Shown here in pieces: positions 25,366-33,703 of a stretch of 64,000 nucleotides of DNA. Numbering within the stretch: the stretch's first letter is position 1; each line of letters begins with the position of its first letter. Source of the stretch: Rugamonas fusca (GTDB lineage Bacteria; Pseudomonadota; Gammaproteobacteria; Burkholderiales; Burkholderiaceae_D); the NCBI RefSeq assembly GCF_014042365.1, contig NZ_JACEZS010000001.1, positions 124,001 to 188,000 of the forward strand, written 5' to 3'. The position numbers and the translations under genes are program-made. The notes under the pieces were generated by a model. That model was given only the letters and a program-made list of their open reading frames with translations. It was not told where the DNA came from and made no database searches.

Positions 25366-26091
25366 ATGAAGTTCAGCAAGATCTTGGCCGCAGCCGCGCT
25401 GTGCGCCGCCACCGTGCCAGCTTTCGCCGCCGTTTCCGTCTTTGATTTCTCCAACCTGGAATATGTGGGCGGCCACAATACCGGCCTGCTGCCTTCCGAG
25501 GTGCTCAACAGCGGTTACTGGGGCTGCACGGGCGGCGATATCTGCAGCTCGAACATCGATGGCCGCGGCCACACCCTGGGCGGCGACCTTGTCTACACGG
25601 TGAACGGCATCAGCGCCACGGCCACCGCCAAGTACCAGACTGGCAGCCACTGGCATGACGCCACTGTCGTCCAGGACCACGAAAACGGCTATAACGCCGC
25701 CCATAAGATTGGTGCAGGCCTGGGCGTCTACCACGTGGCCGGCGACAACGGCGACGACAACATCACCAGCGGCGAAAAGCTGACGCTCACTTTCGCCGGC
25801 CCCGTCAAGCTCAGCTCCGTGATGCTGCGTTCGGACGGCCATGACACGAACTGGGACCACAACGCCACGTTCCTGTTGAACGGCACCTCGTACAAGCTGG
25901 CCGACACCATTTCGCCGGCCGCCCTGACCGGTTCCGTGTTCACCTTCCAGTTCGGCGGCACCAAGCCGGACCAGTTCTACCTGGGTGGCGTGACGGTATC
26001 GGCCGTGCCTGAGCCATCGAGCTATGCGATGCTGCTGGCCGGCGCAGCGCTGCTGGGCTTCATGGCCCGCCGCCGCAAGCGGCAAGCTTAA
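25366..26091 (+). CDS. PEP-CTERM sorting domain-containing exported protein
   Basis: The 241-residue product has a signal peptide (1-22, ending AFA-AVS) and a C-terminal sorting signal: VPEPSSYAMLLAGAALLGF followed by MARRRKRQA, that is, the PEP motif, a transmembrane helix and a basic tail. The middle is Gly/Asp/His-rich beta-type sequence without enzyme motifs. Such proteins are exported, cut after the PEP motif by exosortase (EpsH/XrtA) and usually delivered to the biofilm matrix or surface. No exosortase gene is in the window. CAGGGAG precedes ATG 25366. Confidence 0.9.
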   Translation: MKFSKILAAAALCAATVPAFAAVSVFDFSNLEYVGGHNTGLLPSEVLNSGYWGCTGGDICSSNIDGRGHTLGGDLVYTVNGISATATAKYQTGSHWHDATVVQDHENGYNAAHKIGAGLGVYHVAGDNGDDNITSGEKLTLTFAGPVKLSSVMLRSDGHDTNWDHNATFLLNGTSYKLADTISPAALTGSVFTFQFGGTKPDQFYLGGVTVSAVPEPSSYAMLLAGAALLGFMARRRKRQA

Positions 26092-26114
26092 GAACGGATT
26101 AAGCGTATCGCACA

Positions 26115-26146
26115 CCCCGCCCGGAAATGGGCGGGGTTTTCGTTTT
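26115..26146 (+). terminator. Rho-independent terminator after the PEP-CTERM gene
   Basis: CCCCGCCC (26115-26122), the loop GGAAAT and GGGCGGGG (26129-26136) form a perfect 8-bp G+C stem, followed by TTTTCGTTTT. It ends 24 nt after the stop codon. Confidence 0.9.
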
Positions 26147-26235
26147 GGGGCGTAGAAACGCCCGCTGGCGTCCCATGAAATGCTGTTTATATGGCACACT
26201 GCGGGCTCGCGAACATTCCACTGTTTTGGGACCCC

Positions 26236-27501
26236 ATGAGTATCATGCAGAAACTGCCGTTTGAATGGCTGGTCGGCTTGCGCTACACGCGCGCCGGCAA
26301 GCGCAGCGGCCGCAATAGTTTTATCTCTTTTATTTCGCTCATCTCCATGGCCGGCATCGGCCTGGGCGTGGCCGCGCTGATCGTCGTGCTGTCCGTGATG
26401 AACGGCTTCCAGAAGGAAGTGACGGACCGCATGCTGTCGGTGCTGGCCCACGTTGAAATCTTCGACGCGCGCGGCTCCATGCCCGACTGGCAGTTCGAGG
26501 CCGCCGAGGCACGCAAGAATCCGGAAGTGATCGGCGCCGCCCCGTTCGTGGAAACGCAGGGCATGCTGATCCGCGACGATGAGCTGCGTCCCGCCGTGAT
26601 CCGCGGCGTGCTGCCGGAGCAGGAGCCGACCGTGTCGGACGTGTCGCGCCAGGTCAAGCGCGGCAGCTTCACGGCCTTGCAGCCGGGCGCCTACAACATC
26701 GTGCTGGGCATCGAGCTGGCGCGCGCGCTGCATGTGGGCCTGGGCGAGAAGGTGACGCTGGCGCTGGCCGAGGGCCAGGCCACGCCGGCCGGCGTGCTGC
26801 CGCGCCTGCGTTCGTTCACGGTGGTGGGCATCTTCGAGGCGGGCCACAACGAGTTCGATTCCGGCCTGGCTTTTGTCCACATCACGGACGCTGAAAAGCT
26901 GCTGCGCATGGACGCTCCGTCCGGCCTGCGCCTGCGCCTGTCCGACATGCACCGCGCGCCGCAAGTGGCGCTGGATCTCAAGCGCAGCATGCACCCTGAC
27001 CTCATCATGCGCGACTGGTCCAAGCTGAACGCCAACTGGTTCGCCGCCGTCCAGACGGAAAAGCGCATGATGTTCATCATCCTGACCCTGATCATCGCCG
27101 TGGCCGCGTTCAATCTCGTCTCCACGCTGGTGATGACGGTGACGGACAAGCAGGCCGACATCGCCATCCTGCGCACGCTGGGCGCCTCGCCCCGCTCGAT
27201 CATGAAGATTTTCATGATCCAGGGCGCGCTGGTGGGCATCCTGGGCACGGCCATCGGCGTGACGCTGGGCGTGACGGTGGCGCTCAACGTGGACGTGATC
27301 GTGCCATTTATCGAACATTTATTGGGAGTGCAGTTCTTGTCGAAGGATATTTACTACATCAGCACCGTGCCGTCCGACCTGCGCTGGCCGGACGTGTATA
27401 AGATCGGCGCCGTGGCCGTGCTGCTGGCGTTCGTCGCCACGCTCTATCCGAGCTGGTGGGCGGCCCGTGTGAAACCGGCGGAGGCGCTGCGCTATGAGTA
27501 A
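26236..27501 (+). CDS. lolC: Lipoprotein-releasing ABC transporter permease LolC/LolE
   Basis: ATG 26236 gives 421 residues. There are four membrane helices: one near the N-terminus (about 36-60, [24 protein letters not shown]) and three near the C-terminus (about 275-300, 325-350, 385-405). Between helices 1 and 2 is a large periplasmic MacB-core-like domain. The start [22 protein letters not shown] is diagnostic of LolC/E. With LolD it extracts mature lipoproteins from the inner membrane for transfer to LolA. It overlaps lolD by 8 nt. One permease gene is typical where a homodimer or LolF form is used. Confidence 0.93.
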   Translation: MSIMQKLPFEWLVGLRYTRAGKRSGRNSFISFISLISMAGIGLGVAALIVVLSVMNGFQKEVTDRMLSVLAHVEIFDARGSMPDWQFEAAEARKNPEVIGAAPFVETQGMLIRDDELRPAVIRGVLPEQEPTVSDVSRQVKRGSFTALQPGAYNIVLGIELARALHVGLGEKVTLALAEGQATPAGVLPRLRSFTVVGIFEAGHNEFDSGLAFVHITDAEKLLRMDAPSGLRLRLSDMHRAPQVALDLKRSMHPDLIMRDWSKLNANWFAAVQTEKRMMFIILTLIIAVAAFNLVSTLVMTVTDKQADIAILRTLGASPRSIMKIFMIQGALVGILGTAIGVTLGVTVALNVDVIVPFIEHLLGVQFLSKDIYYISTVPSDLRWPDVYKIGAVAVLLAFVATLYPSWWAARVKPAEALRYE

Positions 27502-28213
27502 TCCTATGGGTAATCACGACATCCACAATGGTGCGCCGGTGCTGTCGTGCCGGGGCCTGGGCAAGACCTTCACGCAAGGGGCCTACTCGGTGCAGGTGCT
27601 GAACGGGATCGACATCGACGTGCGGCGCGGCGAGCGGGTCGCCATCGTGGGCGCTTCCGGTTCCGGAAAATCGACGCTGCTGCACTTGCTGGGCGGGCTC
27701 GATACGCCCACGCGCGGCAGCGTGACCCTGCTGGGCAAGGACTTCGCCAGCCTGAGCGAAAAGGCGCGCGGCGATTTGCGCAACGCCTCGCTGGGCTTCG
27801 TCTACCAGTTCCACCACCTGCTGCCGGAGTTTTCCGCGCTGGACAATGTGGCCATGCCGCTGATGATACGACGCACCAAACGCAGCGAAGCGCTGGACGC
27901 GGCGCAGCAGATCCTCGGCCGCGTCAACCTGGCCAAGCGGGTGACCCACGTGCCCGGCGAATTGTCCGGCGGCGAGCGCCAGCGCGTGGCCCTGGCGCGC
28001 GCGCTGGTCACGCAGCCTGCCTGCGTGCTGGCCGACGAGCCGACCGGCAACCTCGATCACGCCACGGCCCAGCAGATTTTCGATTTGATGCTGGAACTGT
28101 CGCGCACCCTGGGCACGGCCTTCGTCATCGTCACGCACGACATCGAACTGGCGCGCCGCTGCGACCGCATCCTGCGCCTGACCGACGAGGGCTTGCGGCC
28201 AGCCGAGGACTGA
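27494..28213 (+). CDS. lolD: Lipoprotein-releasing ABC transporter ATPase LolD
   Basis: The 239-residue ATPase has Walker [10 protein letters not shown] (near 56), a Q-loop in the [12 protein letters not shown] segment (the LolD-type 'FVYQ.HHLL.EF' motif), signature [15 protein letters not shown] and Walker [12 protein letters not shown], with the switch His in VTHD. It powers lipoprotein release with the overlapping LolC/E permease. Confidence 0.96.
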   Translation: MSNPMGNHDIHNGAPVLSCRGLGKTFTQGAYSVQVLNGIDIDVRRGERVAIVGASGSGKSTLLHLLGGLDTPTRGSVTLLGKDFASLSEKARGDLRNASLGFVYQFHHLLPEFSALDNVAMPLMIRRTKRSEALDAAQQILGRVNLAKRVTHVPGELSGGERQRVALARALVTQPACVLADEPTGNLDHATAQQIFDLMLELSRTLGTAFVIVTHDIELARRCDRILRLTDEGLRPAED

Positions 28214-28215
28214 TC

Positions 28216-29010
28216 ATGTGGATCGACACCCACTGCCACCTGGACGCGCACGAATTCGGCGACGAATCGGCCGCCGTGGCGGCGCGCGCGGGGCAGCAGG
28301 GGGTGTCCATGATCGTGATTCCGGCCGTGGAGCGGGCCAACTTCGGCACCGTGGCCGGCCTGGCGGCACGGGTGGACAACGCCTGCTATGCACTGGGCAT
28401 CCACCCCATCTACGTGCCCCAGGCCAGCGAGGATGACCTTCAATTCTTGCGCGAGCAGGTCGCCGCCAGCATGGGCGACGGGCGCATGGTGGCCATCGGC
28501 GAAATCGGCCTGGACTTTTTCATTCCCATGCTGAGCGAGCCGGCCATGCGCGAAAAGCAGGTGTTCTTCTTCCGTGAACAGCTCAAGATCGCGCGCGAAT
28601 TCAAGCTGCCCGTGCTGATGCACGTGCGCCGCTCGCAGGACGTGGTGCTCAAGCACGCGCGCCAGATCCAGCCCGCCGGCGGCATCGCCCATGCGTTCAA
28701 CGGCAGCATGCAGCAGGCGCAGGGTTATATCGAGCTCGGTTTCAAGCTGGGCTTTGGCGGCGCCATGACCTTCACCCGCGCCTTGCAGATACGGCGGCTG
28801 GCCGCCGAGTTGCCGCTGTCGTCCATCGTGCTGGAGACGGACGCGCCGGACATCTCCCCCAGCTGGATCCATCCCGGCCGCAACGCGCCTGAGCATTTGC
28901 CGCGCATCGGCGCCGTGCTGGCTGAGCTGCGCGGCATCGGCGTGGATGAGGCCGCGGCCGCCACCAGCGGCAACGCGCGCGCCGTGTTGCCGCGTATGGC
29001 CGCGCTCTAA
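28216..29010 (+). CDS. TatD family metal-dependent hydrolase
   Basis: ATG 28216, two nt after lolD, gives 264 residues with all TatD metal-site motifs: DTHCHLD, ALGIHP, IGEIGLDFF, LMHVRRS, HAFNGS and LETDAPD. TatD proteins are TIM-barrel Mg2+-dependent DNases or deoxyribonuclease-like hydrolases. The lolCD-tatD order is common in betaproteobacteria. The exact substrate in this branch is uncertain. Confidence 0.92.
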   Translation: MWIDTHCHLDAHEFGDESAAVAARAGQQGVSMIVIPAVERANFGTVAGLAARVDNACYALGIHPIYVPQASEDDLQFLREQVAASMGDGRMVAIGEIGLDFFIPMLSEPAMREKQVFFFREQLKIAREFKLPVLMHVRRSQDVVLKHARQIQPAGGIAHAFNGSMQQAQGYIELGFKLGFGGAMTFTRALQIRRLAAELPLSSIVLETDAPDISPSWIHPGRNAPEHLPRIGAVLAELRGIGVDEAAAATSGNARAVLPRMAAL

Positions 29011-29212
29011 GCGGCTGGGGCTGGCCGGCGACCGCTGGCGCGCGCGCTGCCAGTGCACGGCAGCGCACGGCGCTCGTGGCAATCTGCGGGCCGCGTCAAC
29101 GCAAGGGCTGCCGCCTTCAGCCGCGTTGGCCATCGACCTTGTCGCCGCCGCGGCCGGAACTTCGCTTCGTTCTCGTGGTCAAAACGGGAATGTCTTCCAG
29201 TGGAGTAAACCC

Positions 29213-30019
29213 ATGCCCGGCAAGATTTGTGGCGCCGTTCCCGTGCTAGCGTCCAGGACTGCGGCCGTCGCGCGGCGCGTGCTGTCCAGGCTGGCGGCCG
29301 CCGCGTTCGCCGTGGTGGCCGTCTCGCAGCCGCTTGCCGCGCCGGCGGCGCCATTCCAGTGCGCGCCCGTGTTGCCCAGCGCTTCCAGGACGCCACCTTA
29401 CGCGCGCGTGCCGGGCAAGGAGCTGTGCGAAGGCTACTTCGAGCAGACCGTATCGCAGCCCTTCATCGAGCTGCTGTCGCTGACAAGGCATCGGCCCGAT
29501 GCCCCGCAACTGGCGGCCGCCACGGTACTGCACATCCGCGCGCGTGCCGCCACACCGCTGGCGTTGGCCATCCGGCCACTACGGCCCAGTCCGTTCTACC
29601 GGGTTGATGGCAGGCTGTCCCCGGCCGGGGCACTGGAGTGGAACCCGGCGCCCATGCTGGCCAGCACAGGGTTGCGCATGTCGGACCTCGGTTTTCTCGC
29701 CCGCGCGGCGTCGCCCGATCCCGATCTGCCGCTAATCGCGCCGCTGTCGCTCTTGCCGGTTGCCGATGCCGACGGCCTCGCCTACGTCGTGCTGCGCGTC
29801 TCGGTGCCGGTCGCCTCCATCGCGGCGCGCCAGTACCGGCCCGGTGCCGGGGCCGGCAGTTGGCGTGAGTTGCCCGGTACGCCGCTGCTCGAATGGGACA
29901 CCATCGTGCTGCCGGTGACGCTGGCCGGCGATGGCGCCGAGCTGCGCGTGGACGTGCGCGCGCTCGGCGCGGACGGCAGCCTGCTGCCGATGCTGCAGTT
30001 CGCTGTCGTCGGCCAATGA
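29213..30019 (+). CDS. Exported protein of unknown function (envelope cluster, gene 1)
   Basis: ATG 29213 has GGAG 9 nt upstream and gives 268 residues. A long signal peptide (about 1-46, hydrophobic core RLAAAAFAVVAVSQPLAA) is followed by a mature domain rich in beta-type sequence and proline, with two Cys residues near its start (FQCAPV and KELCEGYF) that could form a disulfide. No family is recognised. It stands 6 nt upstream of a membrane protein and heads a four-gene unit that continues to 33049. Confidence 0.6.
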   Translation: MPGKICGAVPVLASRTAAVARRVLSRLAAAAFAVVAVSQPLAAPAAPFQCAPVLPSASRTPPYARVPGKELCEGYFEQTVSQPFIELLSLTRHRPDAPQLAAATVLHIRARAATPLALAIRPLRPSPFYRVDGRLSPAGALEWNPAPMLASTGLRMSDLGFLARAASPDPDLPLIAPLSLLPVADADGLAYVVLRVSVPVASIAARQYRPGAGAGSWRELPGTPLLEWDTIVLPVTLAGDGAELRVDVRALGADGSLLPMLQFAVVGQ

Positions 30020-30025
30020 ACCGCC

Positions 30026-31132
30026 ATGGCTGCCGACGACACCACCGGCTTGCGCGACCTGCGTGCCGGCGTCGCGCGCCGTTTCGCGGAGCGGGCCGGC
30101 ATGGCGGACGCGCCGCTGGCGGAGCTACGCGATTTGCAGGAACGACTGCTCCTGCTCGACGCGGCCATCGCCCGTCTGCCCGATGCCGGGCGCCGCCGCC
30201 GACGCGCGACGTGGCTGGCGCTGGTCGCCGTTGCGGCCGTGCTGTCCCTGGCCGCGCTGATACCCGTGCCCAGCGTGCCATTTTCGCTCGATGCCGAAGC
30301 CGGCACGGTACGCCTGCACCTGGCGGACCGCGGCACGCTGGGGCCGCAGGCGGTAGCGGGAGAGCTGCGGGTGGACGGTTATACGGCGTTGGAATCGCCC
30401 GCCGCCGACCTGTTGGGACGGCCGGGGGCGCAAGGGGCCGGCCGGCTGGTCATCGGTGCCGCCAGGCTCAACTTGCGCCGTATCAGTTATCCGGCCGGCG
30501 CCGACATCGAATTGGCCACCGATGCGGCTGCGGCCATCATGACGTTGCACGGGCAGCGGGGGCCGGTGAGCGTCGATATCGAATGGTCCGGCCGCGCGGC
30601 GATCCGTTTTGGACAAGGCGGCCAGGTGTGGCAGGCCGACTATCCCTTCGCTGAACGGCTACGCGCGCTGGCGGCGGCGCCGGTGGGCACGCCGCCGCCC
30701 ATGATCGTCACCTTGGCCCGGCCGGCGCAGACCGGGTACAGCTGGACGTCGCTGCGTCCGCAGGCGGTGCGCTTTGTCGAGCGCCGCCTCGATGCGGGCA
30801 CGGAGGCCGGGATACTTTCGAGCCTGCGCAAGGCGCACCTCGTGTTGCAGGCCAGCGCCGCCGAGGTCACGCTGGGTGAGGGCAACGACCTGGAACTGGA
30901 CGGGCTCGAACTGCAGCGATGCGATATTGTGCTCGGTCCGGTGGTCAGGGTCAAAATGGCCGGCACCGCGCGCAGTCTGCTCACGCGCACCGGCCACTTC
31001 GAGCGTTCGCTCAAACCCAGCCTGCTGGAATATGCGGCGCGCCACAAGACAGTTGCGCTGCTGTGGAGCGCCGCGCTCATGTTGTGGGGGGCAGTGCAAT
31101 GGCTGCAACGGCTTGCCGGCGAGGGCGGCTGA
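30026..31132 (+). CDS. Bitopic/polytopic membrane protein of unknown function (envelope cluster, gene 2)
   Basis: The 368 residues consist of a short helical cytoplasmic head (1-60) with basic RRRRR, a membrane helix (about 62-82), a long periplasmic beta-rich domain of about 260 residues and a second helix near the C-terminus (about 345-362). The periplasmic part (for example LHLADRGTLGPQAVAGELRV) has no recognised fold. Its end overlaps the next gene by 34 nt. It may anchor or receive the protease encoded downstream, which is inference from context only. Confidence 0.6.
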   Translation: MAADDTTGLRDLRAGVARRFAERAGMADAPLAELRDLQERLLLLDAAIARLPDAGRRRRRATWLALVAVAAVLSLAALIPVPSVPFSLDAEAGTVRLHLADRGTLGPQAVAGELRVDGYTALESPAADLLGRPGAQGAGRLVIGAARLNLRRISYPAGADIELATDAAAAIMTLHGQRGPVSVDIEWSGRAAIRFGQGGQVWQADYPFAERLRALAAAPVGTPPPMIVTLARPAQTGYSWTSLRPQAVRFVERRLDAGTEAGILSSLRKAHLVLQASAAEVTLGEGNDLELDGLELQRCDIVLGPVVRVKMAGTARSLLTRTGHFERSLKPSLLEYAARHKTVALLWSAALMLWGAVQWLQRLAGEGG

Positions 31133-32289
31133 CGCTGCCTGCGTTCCTGATCGCGCTGGCGCTGGCGCCGGTTGTGGGCGGGCGCGCCGACACCAGTTTC
31201 GACACCGGCCCCGAACTTGGCCAGCGGCTGCTGCGGGACGTGGTGCGGATCGAGGCACGCGACCTGGCCGAGCATGGCTTCGGGCTGGTCGTCGGCGTCG
31301 ACCGCGACGATGTCTACATTGCGACGGCCCGGCATGTGGTGGCGCGGCGTGCGCCGGCCGGGTTGGTGGAGCCGGAGCGGGCCAGCCACGCGATTGCGGT
31401 CAGCTTTTGCGCGCTGCCGGGTGCACCGCGCCAGCTTGCGGCCATGCTCGATGGCTTTGACGGCGCCGACGACGACCTGGCGCTGCTGCGTGCCCCACGT
31501 CCGTCCGCTTATGTGCCCGAACTGAAGGCGCTGGCGCCGGCCGGGAAGGACGGTGTCGGTGACCAGGTCTGGCAGTTGGGCCGCGAATCGGATTGCGTAG
31601 TGGTGCCCACGCCGGGCGTGATCGCCGGCCGTCCGGACACGCGCCACACCGTGCGGGTCGACTTGCACGGCGCGCTCGGTGGCGCCTCGGGCGGGCCACT
31701 GGTCAGCGGATACGGCATCGTCGGACTGGTCAAGCGCTCCGATAACGAGGTGATCCGGGCACATGCGATTGCCGCCCTGGCGGCGCGGGTGCGGGCGCTG
31801 GCAGGTCCGCCGTTTCTGCTCGGCGAAGCGGGCAATATCCCGCCGGGCGATCCGCAGGCCGCCGTAGCAGACCTGACGGAAACGCTGAACGGCTACCTGT
31901 TCGCCGCGCGCGACCTGAACACCTTGTTGCGCCAGGAGATAGTGCCCAGGCCGACGTTCGCCCAGATGGTGCAACGTTATAACGGTAGCGTCAATCGCTT
32001 CAAGGCGGCGCGCGACAAGTACGACGGCACGCTGCAACGCAACTGGCCGGCCGGCACCCTGCCGCAATGGCAGGCGCTGCGCGAGCGGCTGTGGCGGATC
32101 CACCTGCGGTTCTTTGGCCTCAACGGCCAGAGTACGACGACGATCACCGGGACCGAACGTGCGCCGCCGCCGGTCCGGGAGCAGATGGCGGCGCTGGAGC
32201 CGGAGCTGGCGGGCTTGCAGAGCGATATCGCCCGCTTCGCCGAACACCTCGGAAAAAGGAGTATCGATCATGCGGAACTTTCTCAATAG
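31099..32289 (+). CDS. Trypsin-like serine protease, exported (envelope cluster, gene 3)
   Basis: ATG 31099 gives 396 residues with a signal peptide (about 1-30). The chymotrypsin-fold triad is readable: His79 in ATARHVV, an Asp in DGADDDLALL (about 124-126) and Ser197 in GGASGGPLV. The C-terminal 180 residues are helical with no PDZ domain, unlike DegP/HtrA. It overlaps both neighbours (34 nt before, 20 nt after), so the four genes are likely translated as a set. The substrate is unknown. Confidence 0.75.
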   Translation: MAATACRRGRLTLPAFLIALALAPVVGGRADTSFDTGPELGQRLLRDVVRIEARDLAEHGFGLVVGVDRDDVYIATARHVVARRAPAGLVEPERASHAIAVSFCALPGAPRQLAAMLDGFDGADDDLALLRAPRPSAYVPELKALAPAGKDGVGDQVWQLGRESDCVVVPTPGVIAGRPDTRHTVRVDLHGALGGASGGPLVSGYGIVGLVKRSDNEVIRAHAIAALAARVRALAGPPFLLGEAGNIPPGDPQAAVADLTETLNGYLFAARDLNTLLRQEIVPRPTFAQMVQRYNGSVNRFKAARDKYDGTLQRNWPAGTLPQWQALRERLWRIHLRFFGLNGQSTTTITGTERAPPPVREQMAALEPELAGLQSDIARFAEHLGKRSIDHAELSQ

Positions 32290-33049
32290 TCGGTCGTGCG
32301 GCCGGGCAGCAGGGATTGCCGGTGTGCTGGCGGCGTTGCTCCTGCCGGCGCTGCTGATCAGTAGTTGCGGCGGCGGGGTGGGGGAGGCGCTGGTGGTGCC
32401 CTTCATCACGTTCCAGTTCGAAGGCGTCAATACGGACGCGGCGGGCGTACATGAGCAGGTCCGGCTCAATCTCGCTTCCGATGACGTTGCGCAGGGCAAG
32501 ACCCGTGGCGCGATAACGGCGAGCATCGCCATCGGTCAGCAGTCCAATACCGCCGTCACCGGCTCCTACGTTGGCAGTGCCCTGCAGCTGAACGTGCCGG
32601 GCGCGACGGCGCCGCTGGCGCCGGCCTACACGGGGCAATTTGTCGAGCCCGACACCATCGTCTTGACGCCAAGCACCGGCGGCGCGCCGACCCTCACCGT
32701 GGTGCGGGCCGACAACTCGTTCCGGCCGCTATTGCATGACAGCCACTGGAGCGGCAAGGACGGCGCCACCGGCCAGGTATGGAAAGTCCACTTCGAAACC
32801 GACCCGGCGTTCGATGACCGTGCCACCGAGTTGCTCAAGGGCGAGGAGAGTGTGGGCGGCCAGGCGGGCACGGTGAGCGGGTACGCCGTGATGCGCCGCA
32901 TCGAGCTCGACGTGGTGCGCGGCGGGCAAACGGTCCACCTTTCCGGGCGCATGGGGCCGGCCGGGCAGACGCCACCGGCCAATCCGCCGAACCCTGTGCC
33001 CGCCCAAAGCATCAGCTTTAGCGACGGCAGCACATTGACGCGCGATTAG
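32270..33049 (+). CDS. Putative lipoprotein (envelope cluster, gene 4)
   Basis: ATG 32270 follows AAAGGAG and gives 259 residues. The N-terminus has a basic start, a hydrophobic run (GVLAALLLPALL) and a lipobox-like ISSC followed by GGG, so Cys33 is the probable lipidated residue. The mature part is Gly/Thr-rich and beta-type, with the tail AQSISFSDGSTLTRD. No domain is recognised. It is the last gene of the unit with the trypsin-like protease. Confidence 0.6.
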   Translation: MRNFLNSRSCGRAAGIAGVLAALLLPALLISSCGGGVGEALVVPFITFQFEGVNTDAAGVHEQVRLNLASDDVAQGKTRGAITASIAIGQQSNTAVTGSYVGSALQLNVPGATAPLAPAYTGQFVEPDTIVLTPSTGGAPTLTVVRADNSFRPLLHDSHWSGKDGATGQVWKVHFETDPAFDDRATELLKGEESVGGQAGTVSGYAVMRRIELDVVRGGQTVHLSGRMGPAGQTPPANPPNPVPAQSISFSDGSTLTRD

Positions 33050-33052
33050 GGA

Positions 33053-33067
33053 CAGGGTTAGACCCTG
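33053..33067. repeat. Short inverted repeat CAGGGT-TAG-ACCCTG
   Basis: A perfect 6-bp stem with a 3-nt loop lies 4 nt after the lipoprotein stop. It has no U-run, so a terminator role is doubtful. It resembles small GGGT/ACCC hairpins that recur between genes in this group. Confidence 0.35.
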
Positions 33068-33125
33068 AGCAAGGCGCGGCAGGACAAAGTGGGGCACAGT
33101 GGCCTTTTGAGCTGCCTGTCGGGCC

Positions 33126-33617
33126 ATGCGTAGCGCAATCCTGGGCTTTGTTGGCGGCGTCACCCTGTTGCAAGGCAGCGCGGCGCTGCCGGACCGCGGC
33201 AGCATGATTGCTGGCTGCGCGATCGCTGCGCTGTTACTGTTGCTGCGGCGCCGGACCGCGACAGTGCTGGCGGGGGCGCTGCTTGGCGCGGTCTGGGCCG
33301 CGCTGCTGGCGCATGCGGCGCTGGCGCCCCGACTTGCCGCCGCCGACGAAGGACGCGATATCACGCTGGTGGGCGTGGTCGATAGCCTGCCGTACCGCTT
33401 TGACGGCGGGGTGCGCTTTACGTTCACAGTCGAACAGGCTGGAAATGTCCACGTGCCGCCGCGCGTCTCGCTGGCCTGGTATAGCGGCCTGCGAGGGCAA
33501 GTGGTGGAAGTGGGCGACGTGCGGCCAGGTGAGCGCTGGCGGCTGACGGTACGGCTGCAACGTCCGCATGGTAACGCCAATCCCTATGTAAGTGTGAGTT
33601 GGACAAAATTGCCATAA
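33126..33617 (+). pseudogene. comEC: comEC, 5' fragment (interrupted)
   Basis: The first 153 codons (33126-33584) are the N-terminus of ComEC/Rec2: two to three membrane helices (SAILGFVGGVTLLQ and the ALLLLLRRRTATVLAGALL region) and a DUF4131-type soluble segment ending in GERWRLTVRLQRPHGNANP. In intact ComEC this phrase runs straight on into a GFDYE..LL..G segment. Here it is cut after NP; ten foreign codons and a stop follow. The missing continuation resumes in the same strand and order at 35948, so this is one gene split by an insertion. ComEC forms the inner-membrane channel for DNA uptake in natural transformation. Confidence 0.9.
33589..33598 (+). repeat. Left terminal inverted repeat of the comEC insertion (candidate)
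   Basis: TAAGTGTGAG pairs with CTCGCACTTA at 35933-35942 (9 of 10 in inverted orientation). It starts 4 nt inside the left comEC junction. Confidence 0.5.
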
Positions 33618-33703
33618 AAGGGAGAGTTCGTTGTATAGTGGACAAGTTTAGTGCCACTGAATTATCGTGGCATTACTTGTAAACTTCAACGCGACGGACT
33701 GAC

